NCBI GenBank assembly: GCA_012934845.2 | Contig: WNNJ02001299.1 | Coordinates: 57,216 to 121,215, forward strand | Source: Pomphorhynchus laevis | Taxonomy: Eukaryota; Acanthocephala; Palaeacanthocephala; Echinorhynchida; Pomphorhynchidae | Length of the DNA: 64,000 nt | Direction of reading: 5' to 3' | Part shown: positions 22,600-33,761 of the stretch, one piece after another | Layout of the letters: the number at the start of each line of letters is the position of its first letter | Numbering within the stretch: the stretch's first letter is position 1 | The notes under the pieces: model-generated | The model's database searches: none | What the model was told of the DNA's origin: nothing | The model's input: only the letters and a program-made list of their open reading frames with translations | Position numbers and translations under genes: made by a program

Positions 22600-23350
22600 T
22601 CCTTATGTTTAAACATGTAGTTGCCTTATAAGCCAGCTTCTTCTGTTGGACGAAATCTCTAACTGTTGGTGTCTAACAAGCAGTTCGAGGTATCCCTTCG
22701 GGACAAGCACATAAGGCTTTCGAGCACAACTTTTCACAGTTGCTTTGACAAGGGAGGACTGAACAAATTTCATTCCTGGTCAATGTTCTTTACCTGTTCT
22801 GGCAACAAAGAGAAGTCCTACCGGATGTAGCCATAAAGACGTTCGTTGACAGAAGCATATACTAAACGCTCTCAGCATGCCCCACACAAAGTTTGGGTTT
22901 ACCAGGGCTGTCTAGCATTCTATCCTGCTATCGAAGATTATTAACTCAAAGGTAGTGATCAGTTGGCAGCTCAGCCGCGCCCTTCACACGAGTGTCCCGA
23001 ACATAACGTCGCAGATTAGATGAAACTGTTACAAAATCGATCATTGATATTTGATTGAGAGAATCCTGATGCCATGTTCAGATCGGAGAGTCCGTTCCTC
23101 CCCAACACGCCCCTCAAGTGCTACTGTCGCTACTATCATGATCATAAAAGTCACCCAATAGAACGAGATAATTTCAAACAGGAGTACTATCAATCAGATC
23201 CTGAAGATCTTCCACGAAGGCTTCGCATTCCGAGATAATGTTGGAAGCATACGCACACACAACAGTTATCCCCTTTCCCTCTTCGACTTAAAGCCTCAGA
23301 GACGCCAGCCTTTCGTTCACTGGGTTAAACCTCTCTACCACGAACGACAT
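22600..23350 (-). pseudogene. RTE-type LINE apurinic-like endonuclease, decayed
   Basis: Minus-strand blocks: CVCAYASNIISECEAFVEDL then LIDSTPV, NYLVLLGDF (the GDF/GDFN catalytic segment, near 23140-23160), and IDFVTVSSNLRRYVRDTR followed by GAAELPTDHYL (the SDHxL ending) near 22960-23050. The order matches the AP-endonuclease domain of RTE-like LINEs, which nick target DNA. It may belong to the same lineage as the RT remnant at 10449-11560. Several stops and small indels are present. Confidence 0.65.
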
Positions 23351-23404
23351 TTTGTTAAGTTATCTCAATTAGTTAATAGGCTACCTCAATTTTATTCGAA
23401 TTAT

Positions 23405-23870
23405 ATGGTTCAACTTTGAGTGTCTAGTGTGCCGGGATTTGCTGTTTCGACAGTCCAGACCGTGCAAGACCGATGCGTCTTGCACGGTTCGCATCCACAT
23501 GTGAATTCTCCGCTAAATTTGATGAATAGTCGTAGGGCTATGGCGATTGCGAAGGATACGTCGTCTAATCTGGTGCCAACCGCCAAGATTAGAAGTGCCG
23601 TCAGGAAAGCTCCAGAGTCCCTGCCTACCGCTCCGAGCAGTCTAGCTCGACATTTAGCAGAATCAGCTTCCAACAAGAGTGAACTACTAGCGATCATCTG
23701 CATGGGACGAGACCAACGTTTTTTTGTTTTTCCGTTGGCAACTCTTCCCCGCACACAGCCGCCCATCTGCGCACTTTATTTTGGAAATCCGAGCAGTCCA
23801 CTCAGCTGGTTGCTTCAAGGTTTGGTCCCACCAATGCCTTTACGAGAACCGACGTGCCTGTGATCGAGGA
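23405..23870 (-). pseudogene. Family B retroelement, region after the RT
   Basis: The minus-strand open frame reads AKCRARLLGAVGRDSGAFLT, then LDDVSFAIAIALRL and FTCGCEPCKTHRSC. The pattern RARL...GAWL...LD...F.IA.ALRL...C.CG...H..SC follows the RT in family B and forms a small zinc-binding cluster before the nuclease-like end. An ORF on the opposite strand of the same bases is its shadow. Confidence 0.55.
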
Positions 23871-24127
23871 CAAATATGCCGGCAGTGATATAACTTCACT
23901 ACGATATAGACCTAAGCCACCAATGTCAATCGGCAAAGTTGCTTGTCGTCATGTCTTTTCATCCAGATATAAATTCAATATGTTAGTCATAGCCGACTTT
24001 AGCCTTTTGTCGTAATGTTTTAATGACAGACAGGAAGAACAAGAAGCACAGCGTAGCAGTTGATTATTTATTATTATTTTTAATCTATAAATAATATAAA
24101 ATACGAAGGCTATGTTAGTTGATCTGT

Positions 24128-24180
24128 TCTGATTTATTAAAATGACAACGCTTTCGCCGCTCATCGGATTCATCAGTAAC
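24128..24180 (-). ncRNA. Weak hammerhead-like motif
   Basis: The minus strand reads CTGATGA, then ATCCGATGAGCGGC with a CCG/CGG stem, then GAAA and GCGTTGTC. An outer GACAAC/GTTGTC pair could close it. Stem III is not clear and stem I does not abut the core, so this is at best a degenerate relic. Confidence 0.25.
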
Positions 24181-24282
24181 AAGTTGTCTATATAATGTTA
24201 TATACAATAAGGCCTGATTTTTAATTTCATTGAATTGAAAATAAATTAATAGCAGAAACTGGGTATGGCTTACAATTCAATA

Positions 24283-24312
24283 CAATTTGCTCATTAAAAA
24301 ATGAGCAAATTG
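24283..24312. repeat. Perfect 12-bp hairpin
   Basis: CAATTTGCTCAT and ATGAGCAAATTG flank a TAAAAA loop. No element context is evident. Confidence 0.8.
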
Positions 24313-25169
24313 TTGTAGCGTGTGTATCCACCGAGAAGTTACATTAAATTAATTTTTTATTTCAAAACGTTTTTACTGTTGCGAAATTAATCATAACTTT
24401 ACGCCACAATCAAAAATTTACACAATCAAATGCATCTTTAGACAATATTTTTTGCATGTGAAAAATATTATCTAAAATAACAAATAAGACTTAAAATAAT
24501 ATTAAAGTAATTTGTCTCAAAGAAGAAAAAAGTACAATGTAAGTGAAACATCTATTGTGAGGGCAAAATGTAACTGTTGTAGAATGTTGGTAATTCATTC
24601 TTTTTCGTTACTTCAAAAGACGTTTTTACTAAGTCTAAGGATATAATGACTAATTCCGTTAGTCATGAGCAATTGCAGGAATACACCTCTGTTTCTATTC
24701 AATTCACGAATTGCAGTATTCCGATTTGAATGCTAAGTCAAAATTAATCCACTCTTAGGCTAATTAGCATATGAAGGAGCTAAATGATTAAAGATACCTA
24801 CATCGGTGTGTGATCGCTCCAATGTACCCTTCTATAAATGTATGCATATGAAATCCATTCTGTCTGATCTACTCTTAGTTGTTTTGATAAATCTTGCATC
24901 ATGATAAACCCGCTTAAGAAATTTCCTAGTGTGTATTGACAATATTGTGTCTCAAGAGTTGAGCTGTCATTTTAACACTCGAGATCATGAGACACGATCG
25001 TAACCTCACCTCATTTGCAGAGTCATTCCTATTTGGTATCGATGTAGTATCGGATGGCAATGCAATTTCAAAATTCTCGATAATTGAGAAGGAAACCCGA
25101 CCAAGTTTTAAGACACGTCGAAGCACCCTTCATAAAGGTATGTTCAAAAATGCAAATCTCAATTTTCCG
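24313..25169. other. AT-rich stretch, nothing recognised
   Basis: No coding sequence, repeat or RNA gene could be supported. The short ORFs here overlap on opposite strands and have no recognisable content. Confidence 0.45.
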
Positions 25170-26235
25170 CATTCTGATCTTAGGTATTCTTTATGTTGTT
25201 TTTAATTTTGTTTAATAATATCGTCTAAAACCTTTTTGGATTTCAGCATATATATATTTACTCGTAAATTTTTACTAATATATTTTTACTCGTCGCTCGG
25301 TAATTAGACGGAACTGGGCAGAACACTCAATTTTATCTATTCGATCCACTTTTTTAATTTTCTGACTCGTTCCTCGATATACAAGTGATCACCAGTACAA
25401 TTTGAAGAAACAAAATCGTACGAGCAAGTACGATCCTTTAGTGAAGAGGGTCGATCTCCTTAATGCCAGTCCATATTACGCCCTCGTCCGCTTAAGTGAT
25501 GGACGCGAATCGACAGTGTCGACTAAACAACTTGCTCCGTGTATCGAGGATCATGAATCATGTGATATGCTTTATGGTAGGGTTAATAACTATATACACG
25601 CGTTTAAAACTGATAAAGGGACATACACGGAAAGGAACGAAATCCAACTAAGTACCAGTTCAATCGGATCAACAAGGAATTCACTATATGTACTCCAGAC
25701 GATCAACATACTGAGGAGTTGGTCGAAGGTCATCATGATACACGTGATCACCAGTTCAATTTGAATAAGAATGTCCAAGATACGACCGACCATAGGAATC
25801 CAGAAAAACATGATGGAGACGAACAACACGATGAGATATCAACCCCATATAGACAAACGGACTCGAATGTCGATGTATTTGGCGACAACCGAAGACGACG
25901 ACAAAGACCCAAGTATTTAGATGACTACGTAGTGGGGGAGAATGACATATGTTATGAACGCTAACTTATTATTCTGTTTTTTAGATTGTTTAATAAAGCT
26001 TCAGTTAGCGCAGTGATCTTAAGGAAGGTATTTTCGTTTTATTGTTATAAATTTTGTTTATAAATATCGTCTAAAACCTTTTGTAGTTCAGCGTATATAT
26101 TTTTACTCGTATAGCTTTACTAGTATATTTTTACTCGTCGCTCGGTAATTAGACGAAACTTGGCAGAACATGCGATTTTATCTATTCGATCAACTTTTTA
26201 TTATTTTTCTGACTCTTTCCTCGATGTATCTTTTG
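25170..26235 (+). mobile_element. Remnant Gypsy-type LTR retrotransposon (fossil, G3)
   Basis: Direct repeats at about 25183-25385 and 26033-26230 share AATATCGTCTAAAACCTTTT, the TCGCTCGGTAATTAGACG block and a TTCCTCGAT ending, as LTRs do. Between them is the C-terminus of a Gypsy integrase (YALVRLSDGRESTVSTKQLA) and a final basic segment (NRRRRQRPKYLDDYV). This wording suggests a CsRn1/Mag-like lineage. Only the end of the internal region remains, so the element is an old, strongly shortened copy. Confidence 0.7.
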
Positions 26236-26861
26236 GATCCGACATAATTGCTATAACACTATCTTGTCCGCAAAGATGTGAATATCTCTTTTTGTCGTGT
26301 TTTCTCATCGTAGTAGTTTGCAGTAACCAAATTCAATATTGTCAAGCTCATGGGTTTATCAGGCCAGTTAACTAAGAGAATGGCATTATCCACCTTCGTT
26401 GTATGATTGATAATAAAAAAGCAGTAAGACGGGGTTGTCTTGTATAACCACTTCTTGCAAGAGTATAATTTCATCTGCTTCATTGAGTAGCGATGCTGGG
26501 TGTAAGTATTTAGCAGTGTTAATAGAACAGGGAAATCATGACAGTGTTCCAGAGAAGTAAGAAGTTTATGCAATTGAACATTTGTCCTGTCAATTTTCCA
26601 TATTCAGTACTTTTTGTTCATGCGGAATAAATCATTTCAGTGTATAACGGTTACCGTCAAACTCGCGAGTCTTACATATTACCAGAATTTACTAAGATTT
26701 ACTATTTTTGATTAAATGGGCCATTAAATGATTATACTTACAATCGGCATAAATAATATGAATATCGACAATATGAACAATCGTTCATATTAGATTAATC
26801 CGCTCTGCGATAATTAATAATTTGTGTAGCAGTAGCTGCCGAAATATTGTAACTCTAGTGA
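26236..26861. other. Unassigned stretch
   Basis: The minus-strand frame 26259-26573 (104 codons) is open but has no recognisable domain, and neighbouring frames are equally plausible. I see no repeat shared with the rest of the window. Confidence 0.4.
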
Positions 26862-27077
26862 TGGCGACACTTTTCGGTGTCGCCACCACTAGGTGGCGAC
26901 ACATAAAAAGCAACGTTAAAAATTATGACTTAAAAGTTACATGTACTCAACAATATTGGAAAAATACGTAAGTAATAATAACAATATAAAATATACATTA
27001 ACCATAAACTTCATTAATAAATGTATAGATAACATAAATATAGCCGGACTTTTAAATAATTCTAAAAGTAAAGAAAT

Positions 27078-27111
27078 AAAAGGGTCAGATTTAAGTAAAT
27101 CTGACCCTTTT
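27078..27111. repeat. 16-bp palindrome inside P1
   Basis: AAAAGGGTCAGATTTA and TAAATCTGACCCTTTT flank an AG loop. Other PLE copies have only the left half (GGGTCAGATTTAAG followed by TAAATAT), so the right half is a local inverted duplication in P1 that ends the reading frame. Confidence 0.85.
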
Positions 27112-27220
27112 ATAACTGACTCCTAAAATAAGGTATAAACTCCTACCACCATTAGGACGAAAAATTTGTAATTATAATAAAGAATTAAAATCAATATGTA
27201 ACGATAATATTAGAAACATA

Positions 27221-27898
27221 ATGGAAACAGAATGCAATTGTAAAAGTCTTAGTTTTGATAAAATAAATGAACATATATGTACCCATAATCTAGAATTAAT
27301 TGAAAATTGTGAATTAAGAAAGCTGCTATCAAAAGGGTATAAATATAGATTAAATAACAACAACGACAAAAATAAAATTTACAATTCGTTATATAATAAC
27401 TTAAATGATTACTTTAGTAAGCTGATTAATAGTGAAAGCTCGAATATATCTAAGATAAAAATTTGGAAAGATTATATATTTGATAAAATTAAAAATAAAA
27501 TGAAAATAACAAACAATTATAAAAGGAAAGATAAAATTAATAAAGATATGTATAAAGAACTTACTAAATTAAAGGATAACTATATAATAACAACTTTTGA
27601 TCAAGCTAGTAATAACTTTGTCTTCATATGCAAAAAACTTTATTATGCTATACTAATGAAAGAGGTTAATTCTAATGATTTAAATGTAAATCCAACATAT
27701 GAACGTAGTGAGTTGAGTTTAGAAACAATTATTACAAGTCACTGTTCTATAATGGATAAAAAGGGTATAAAGGTTAAATCAGATAATAAAACTATACATA
27801 TATTATATTGGAATCCAAAATTACAAAAAAATCCAATAAAATCTAGGTTCATATGTAGTGCTTTAAAATGTACATTAAAACCATTTTTGTCTATATGA
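27221..27898 (+). pseudogene. P1 reverse transcriptase, N-terminal part
   Basis: The 225-codon open stretch contains CTHNLELIENCELRKLLSKG, KINKDMYKELTKLKDNYII, NNFVFICKKLYY and ILYWNPKLQKNPIKSRFI. The last block is the PKLHKNP.KFRPI-type motif at the start of PLE reverse transcriptases. It stays open through a segment that is frame-broken in other copies. The continuation is at 28282. Confidence 0.85.
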
Positions 27899-28281
27899 AT
27901 AAAATACTTAAAGTAATAAGAGCACAATTTAAAAAAATTGTAAGGTAATCGAAATTAATACTGGTATAAAACACCATTTCAGTATTAATTCTACAAAAGT
28001 ATCTTTTAGAACAGACAAAAGGAATAAATTTTCAAAATATAAATACATACCATTTTAGTACGCTTTATACAAATCTAGATTTAGTAGATATTAAAAAAGC
28101 GTTAGTAAAATTAATTAATCTTATATTCGGTAAAAGATATACATATATGTTATAATAATTATAACGCCTATCTAATAAAAATTAAACCATCAAGTAAATA
28201 TAAATATATGGATAAAATTGAATTAATAGAATCCTTAAATATTTTGATAAATCAAAATATAGACAAGTAAAAGGTGTTCCA

Positions 28282-28752
28282 ATGGGTGGTAATAGTAGCC
28301 CAATTATAGCTGACTTGTATTTAAGCTTTATAGAATATGAATTTGTTTATAACGGTGTAAAAACTATATCTAAACAATATAAATATATGAAATATATGTT
28401 TCGATACATTGATGATATATGTGTATTAAATTCTAGTAATTTTTATTCAATTAGTGAACAAATTTATTCAGAAAGCCTTATTCTTAACAAAACCAATATT
28501 AATGATAAAGAAGGTGTATATCTAGATATGAACATTAAATTAACATTAACTAAAACTACTATTAATTTATATCGTAAAGATGACATATTTAAATTTACAA
28601 GAAACATATTTTTGCATGAGCATTCATGCATACCATATAATATAAAATATAATACATTAAATAATAAAATTTTAAGAATTGCAACAATATGTAATGATAT
28701 TGGCTTTCTTCAAAATCATTTAAATAATTTAATAGATACATATTTTAACTAG
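28282..28752 (+). pseudogene. P1 reverse transcriptase, catalytic part
   Basis: MGGNSSPIIADLYLSFIEYE corresponds to the PLE QGxxMGSPLSPxLA block. YMFRYIDDICVLNSSNF carries the catalytic YIDD box. EGVYLDMNIKLTLTKTTIN and YRKDDIFKFTRNIFLHEHSC are the thumb region typical of PLEs (LDI..........YRK). The last RT codons shift frame near 28750. Confidence 0.9.
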
Positions 28753-29347
28753 TTTACTATAAAAATAACATCAAGCATAGAATAGTAAAATTTATAAACC
28801 AACACAATAATATAAAGAATAAATTTAAACTCTTAAGTGGCAAATTTTTATGGATGGATAATAAATAAAATACTTTGTATTAGAATAAGATACTAGATAG
28901 TCTTATCAGAGGAAATACATCAATATCATGTATTTGGCCCCGCTGCTATGTTGGGTAGAGGTGTTAGGGGCTGAAACCTGGTAGCATAGCAGTTCCTCCT
29001 GGTGACCTCTAATTCTTATTATGAAACAACGTCTGTTATTTATTAGTCAATTCATAAAAATGACGTTTATTTTAAATTTAAATTTTTTAATTTAAATTGA
29101 TTTAAATTATAAAAAATCTAAAAACAATTATTAATTTTATTATTTAATTATTAAATTTTGATTTAGCATTATTATGTTTTGTTTATTTATAATTATATTA
29201 AATACGTAGACTCAGTTAGCTGATTTGATCTATTCTTGGTTTAAAGAATATATAATAAAAATACCGGCTATAGAATTTTTGAACCGCTCGTGCTATTGAG
29301 AATACAGTGACTGAATTTCCTAGACTTCCCGTGTTTTTGAGAATAAA

Positions 29348-29960
29348 ATGACTGTCTGGGTTATTGACAGGAAATACAATTCAAGCCGAATTATAAATAA
29401 TGATCTTGCACATCATTACAATCAAGCAATAGGTGATAACGCAAATTATGAGCATCATGATGTGTCGTGAAGTCGTGCTGATTATGATATATGGACAAGT
29501 GTTTCGTTGCCATATAAATGGTCACATTCTTTACATGCCAATGAATTCATTTATGGCTACTTTGGGTTTGAATACCTTTATCAACAAGTAATAGGTACTA
29601 TGCAGAAATGAATTTAGACTGATGATGACTGTCCATCTGTTTCTCGTGCTAACTCTCGTTTAAATCAAGCAATCTATATCAATCACATATCAAAACGTAA
29701 TCAGCCATTAATCGATTCTCGTTTACCATAAGCAGCAGCACCATCATCATCAATATCGTCATCATTTTCATCGCATTACCGTTACGGCAATAATTCCCAG
29801 CTTTAGAAATCATTCGATCATGTCGGTCGAATCACTTTATGCTACTAGTGATATCGTTAACCACAAGCAACTCAAATTTTTGATCCCTCTCCGTTACATT
29901 TCTAACCCAACCAAACAAAATCCGAAAAACCTTGTTCCCAAAGTTGATTCCACGAAGCAG
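29348..29960 (+). pseudogene. Possible decayed coding sequence, unknown
   Basis: One frame from ATG 29348 stays coding-like for about 200 codons with several in-frame stops. It includes MTVWVIDRKYNSSRIINN, DYDIWTSVSLPYKWSHSLHA, FGFEYLYQQVIGTM and a Ser-rich run SSSISSSFSSHYRYGNN. Base use differs from the surrounding AT-rich DNA. No family is recognised. It could be a broken host exon or a retroelement ORF, or chance. Confidence 0.3.
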
Positions 29961-30041
29961 CTTTAAGCTATCGAATCGCAATCCCCAGATATACTAATGT
30001 CTACAATTTCAAATACATCGTCGCAAATTTGAATTCAGAAT

Positions 30042-30125
30042 AGTGTGTTCTTCCTAGTAAGAGTGTTTCCTAGTAAAAGTGCTTCTAATAAGTGTTTGCT
30101 AGTATGAGTGTTTCCTAGTAAGATT
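30042..30125. repeat. Short tandem repeat, ~16-bp unit
   Basis: Variants of GAGTGTTTCCTAGTAA occur about five times in a row. There is no coding potential. Confidence 0.8.
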
Positions 30126-30266
30126 AATCTTTATAGCCTCTCTCCTTCTTGGATCATAACCTCTAATAGGTCTTGTTATGCACTTTTAGCAAACCTAATC
30201 GAATAAAAGTGTCGTTAACAATGACATACGTATTCGGCATGATGTGAATGCTGAAAAATAAATTTT

Positions 30267-30292
30267 CGCATGTGTTTTGCAAAACACATGCG
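30267..30292. repeat. 26-bp perfect palindrome
   Basis: CGCATGTGTTTTG is followed directly by its reverse complement. A partial repeat (TGTTTTGCAAAGCACAT) follows at 30300, and a CTCTTTCG/CGAAAGAG hairpin lies at 30329-30350. The cluster suggests a foldback remnant. Confidence 0.8.
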
Positions 30293-30369
30293 AGAATATG
30301 TTTTGCAAAGCACATTGGTTGTAAATCTCTTTCGTCCATGCGAAAGAGCAACATATAGTCAACCACGCT

Positions 30370-30590
30370 AATATTTATATTTACTTGATGGTTTAATTTT
30401 TGTTAGATAGGCGTTATAAATATTATAACATATATATGTATATATTTTCCCGAATATAAGATTAATTAATTTTACTAACACTTCTTTAATATCTACTAAA
30501 TCTAGATTTGTATAAAGCGTACTAAAATTGTATGTATTTATATTTTGAAAATTTATTCCTTTTGTCTGTTCTGTTTTTATGAATTGACTT
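30370..30590 (-). pseudogene. Permuted PLE RT fragment
   Basis: The minus strand reads [20 protein letters not shown], then [20 protein letters not shown] and YLTKIKPSSKYKY. This is the RT segment with motif A ([13 protein letters not shown]) that precedes the MGGNSSPI block in other copies. It is joined head-on to the truncated tail of P2, so it comes from another copy or a rearrangement. Confidence 0.8.
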
Positions 30591-30765
30591 ATAATTAACA
30601 GACGTTGTTTCATAATAAGAATTAGAGGTCACCAGGAGGAACTGCTATGCTACCAGGTTTCAGCCCCTAACACCTCTACCCAACATAGCAGCGGGGCCAA
30701 ATACATGATAATGATGTATTTCCTCTGATAAAACTATCTAGTATCTTATTCTAATACAAAGTATT

Positions 30766-31452
30766 TTATTTATTATCCATCCATAAAAATTTGCCACTTA
30801 AGAGTTTAAATTTATTCTTTATATTATTGTGTTGGTTTATAAATTTTACTATTCTATGCTTGATGTTATTTTTATAGTAAACTAGTTTAAAATATGTATC
30901 TATTAAATTATTTAAATGATTTTGAAGAAAGCCAATATCATTACATATTGTTGCAATTCTTAAAATTTCATTATTTAATGTATTATATTTTATATTATAT
31001 GGTATGCATGAATGCTCATGCAAAAATATGTTTCTTGTAAATTTAAATATGTCATCTTTACGATATAAATTAATAGTAGTTTTAGTTAATGTTAATTTAA
31101 TGTTCATATCTAGATATACACCTTCTTTATCATTAATATTGGTTTTGTTAAGAATAAGGCTTTCTGAATAAATTTGTTCACTAATTGAATAAAAATTACT
31201 AGAATTTAATACACATATATCATCAATGTATCGAAACATATATTTCATATATTTATATTGTTTAGATATAGTTTTTACACCGTTATAAACAAATTCATAT
31301 TCTATAAAGCTTAAATACAAGTCAGCTATAATTGGGCTACTATTACCACCCATTTGAACACCTTTTACTTGTCTAAATATAGATGTCCCTACTTTTAAAT
31401 AATTTTGATTTATCAAAATATTTAAGGATTCTATTAATTCAATTTTATCCAT
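30766..31452 (-). pseudogene. P2 reverse transcriptase, catalytic and thumb part
   Basis: A 228-codon open stretch: IELIESLNILINQNYLKVGT, RQVKGVQMGGNSSPIIADLY, YMFRYIDDICVLN (catalytic), YLDMNIKLTLTKTTINLYRK and a C-terminal end LLSGKFLWMDNK. This is the best-preserved C-terminal RT in the window. VQM replaces the VPM seen elsewhere. Confidence 0.9.
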
Positions 31453-31761
31453 ATATTTATATTTACTTGATGGTTTAATTTTTATTAGATAGGCGTTATA
31501 ATTATTATAACATATATGTATATCTTTTACCGAATATAAGATTAATTAATTTTACTAACGCTTTTTTAATATCTACTAAATCTAGATTTGTATAAAGCGT
31601 ACTAAAATGGTATGTATTTATATTTTGAAAATTTATTCCTTTTGTCTGTTCTAAAAGATACTTTTGTAGAATTAATACTGAAATGGTGTTTTATACCAGT
31701 ATTAATTTCGATTACCTTACAATTTTTTTAAATTGTGCTCTTATTACTTTAAGTATTTTAT

Positions 31762-32439
31762 TCATATAGACAAAAATGGTTTTAATGTACATTTTAAAGC
31801 ACTACATATGAACCTAGATTTTATTGGATTTTTTTGTAATTTTGGATTCCAATATAATATATGTATAGTTTTATTATCTGATTTAACCTTTATACCATTT
31901 TTATCCATTATAGAACAGTGACTTGTAATAATTGTTTCTAAACTTAACTCACTACGTTCATATGTTGGATTTACATTTAAATCATTAGAATTAACCTCTT
32001 TCATTAGTATATCATAATAAAGCTTTTTGCATATGAAGACAAAGTTATTACTAGCTTTATCAATAGTTGTTATTATATAGTTATCTTTTAATTTAGTAAG
32101 TTCTTTATACATATCTTTATTAATTTTATCTTTCCTTTTATAATTGTTTGTTATTTTCATTTTATTTTTAATTTTATCAAATATATAATCTTTCCAAATT
32201 TTTATCTTAGATATATTCGAGCTTTCACTATTAATCAGCTTACTAAAGTAATCATTTAAGTTATTATATAACGAACTGTAAATTTTATTTTTGTCGTTGT
32301 TGTTATTTAATCTATATTTATACCCTTTTACTAGCAGCTTTCTTAATTCACAATTTTCAATTAATTCTAGATTAAGGGTACTTTTATGTTTATTTATTTT
32401 ATCAAAACTAAGACTTTTACAATTGCATTCTGTTTCCAT
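31762..32439 (-). pseudogene. P2 reverse transcriptase, N-terminal part
   Basis: Nearly identical in protein to 27221-27898, but with TTIDKASNNFVFICKKLYYD where P1 has TTFDQASNNF. It ends at the same point as P1 (LKPFLSI then a stop), a shared defect that supports duplication of one decayed copy. Confidence 0.85.
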
Positions 32440-32572
32440 TATGTTTCTAATATTATCGTAACATATTGATTTTAATTCTTTATTATAATTACAAATTTTT
32501 CGTCCTAATGGTGGTAGGAGTTTATACCTTATTTTAGGAATATATTTACTTAAATCTGACCCTATTATTTCT

Positions 32573-33016
32573 TTACTCTTTAGAATTATTTAAAAGTCCG
32601 GCTTTATTTATGTTATCTATACATTTATTAATGAAGTGTCTGGTTAATGTATATTTTATATTGTTATTATTAACATTTATTGTAAGATTATAGTATTTCG
32701 TATTACAATAATTGTCTATTATACAACTTAGCATATCATAGTCGTTAATCAATCTTTGATTTATTGAAGAAATGATGTCTTTAGAAAAAATTCTTATATT
32801 TACATAAATATCTTTTTGCTTATTATCTCTTAAAAGTTGTTTTAATATTTCTAATCGTTTATTTATATACATATCTTTTTTAATATTGTTAACTCTATTT
32901 TTCCTATTCCTTTTATCACCATGACTTCTTGGTTTGCATTTAACCGGATTATTATAATATAGTTGTTTATTATTTACTATCTTACAATCTAATGTAAATA
33001 CAATTAATATACACAA
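32573..33016 (-). pseudogene. P2 linker between nuclease and RT
   Basis: Contains NNKQLYYNNPVKCKPRSHGD, KNRVNNIKKDMYINKRLEIL and NNNIKYTLTRHFINKCIDNI. It is very basic and Asn-rich, as is the same region at 58280-59160, and probably forms the N-terminal extension of the RT. The first codons, near 33000, are flanking sequence. Confidence 0.75.
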
Positions 33017-33031
33017 TACAATTGAAATACA

Positions 33032-33352
33032 ATGATACGAGTGTTACAAACAATGCCACGTGGAAAACCGGGCTGTGTGCTAAAGTGCTGTTCATGTTAC
33101 GAGCAAGCGGCCAGATGCAAAAGATGCAGATGCGCAAGAGAAATGCGACCATGTACTAACTGTTCTGCACAGGAATGCTGCAATAAACTTGCGAACTCTC
33201 TGCGTCCCTCGACAAATATTGGGTCAACGTGCAATGACGTTGTAAATGCAGGAATGAAGGACACCCACAATGTACACATGTCTGAACGGATAAACGATCG
33301 ATCGCCGAACTTGAACGGTGAAGCATCGCACTCTCTCTATATCGCTCCATAA
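33032..33352 (+). pseudogene. Family A N-terminal Cys-rich module
   Basis: The protein reads PGCVLKCCSCYEQAARCKRC, then RPCTNCSAQECCNKLANS, giving ten or more cysteines in about 40 residues, likely metal-binding. A CKC...RPCTNC... module at this position is familiar from related reverse-transcriptase proteins in other invertebrates. It would be expected to bind nucleic acid. The frame then drifts without a clear domain. Confidence 0.6.
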
Positions 33353-33761
33353 CAAGCGCCTACACTCAATAACTGACGGAAATAATACACCGGATGAAGA
33401 TATTGATAAAATTTTCTCAAAATTGCGCTTTGGAAACCGAATTTGCTGAGATTACCAAGATGCCCAGCATCTAAAACATTTCTATCAGAAATGGCGCGCA
33501 TCTTTGAACACGCTTTATCGAACAGATGTTCTCTCAAACTGACGATAATTTTGCCGCAACTTGTGCTGCAACGCCAAAGCAGATCAAAATTAAAGCAGAC
33601 CAAGGAACTTCTAAAAGAAGGATGGATATTTGGATGACAGGCAACTACATCGCTCTATTGGGTGAAGCCGCTATCTTCAGTATCATGACTCGAATAACAT
33701 CAGTGGCGATATTGCGCGTGATTGGCGTCGTACATTCAGAAAGCTGGTCCTCAACGGGCGA

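Larger units (their letters stand above)
26862..29235 (+). mobile_element. Permuted PLE copy P1, lacking the GIY-YIG nuclease
   Basis: The 5' end GGTGGCGACAC with AAAAAGCAACGTTAAAAATT matches the start of the copy ending at 36595. The ORF start MYSTILEKYVS is kept but jumps directly to NNNNIKYTLTINF, so the nuclease segment has been lost. RT parts follow at 27221-27898 and 28282-28752, then the complete 3' tail with its structured region (28910-29020). Frame breaks between the RT parts make it inactive. It shares variants with the inverted copy at 30595-33015. Confidence 0.9.
30595..33015 (-). mobile_element. Permuted PLE copy P2, RT and tail part
   Basis: On the minus strand the linker (32573-33016), RT N-part (31762-32439), catalytic RT part (30766-31452) and structured tail (30600-30760) lie in order. 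The nuclease of what is probably the same copy is at 36148-36595, beyond a family A element. Sequence is almost identical to P1 and shares private variants, such as GGGGCTGAAACCTGGTAGC in the tail. Frame breaks match those of P1 in part. Confidence 0.9.

Noticed and set aside
23420-23863. Plus-strand ORF of 147 codons as a gene
   Set aside because: The opposite strand carries recognisable family B sequence, so this frame is its shadow.
26259-26573. 104-codon minus-strand ORF as a host gene
   Set aside because: No recognisable domain, no supporting context, and neighbouring frames are equally open.
31733-31921. 62-codon ORF found identically at 27739-27927 and 31733-31921
   Set aside because: It is antisense to the PLE RT in both places and is duplicated with it.
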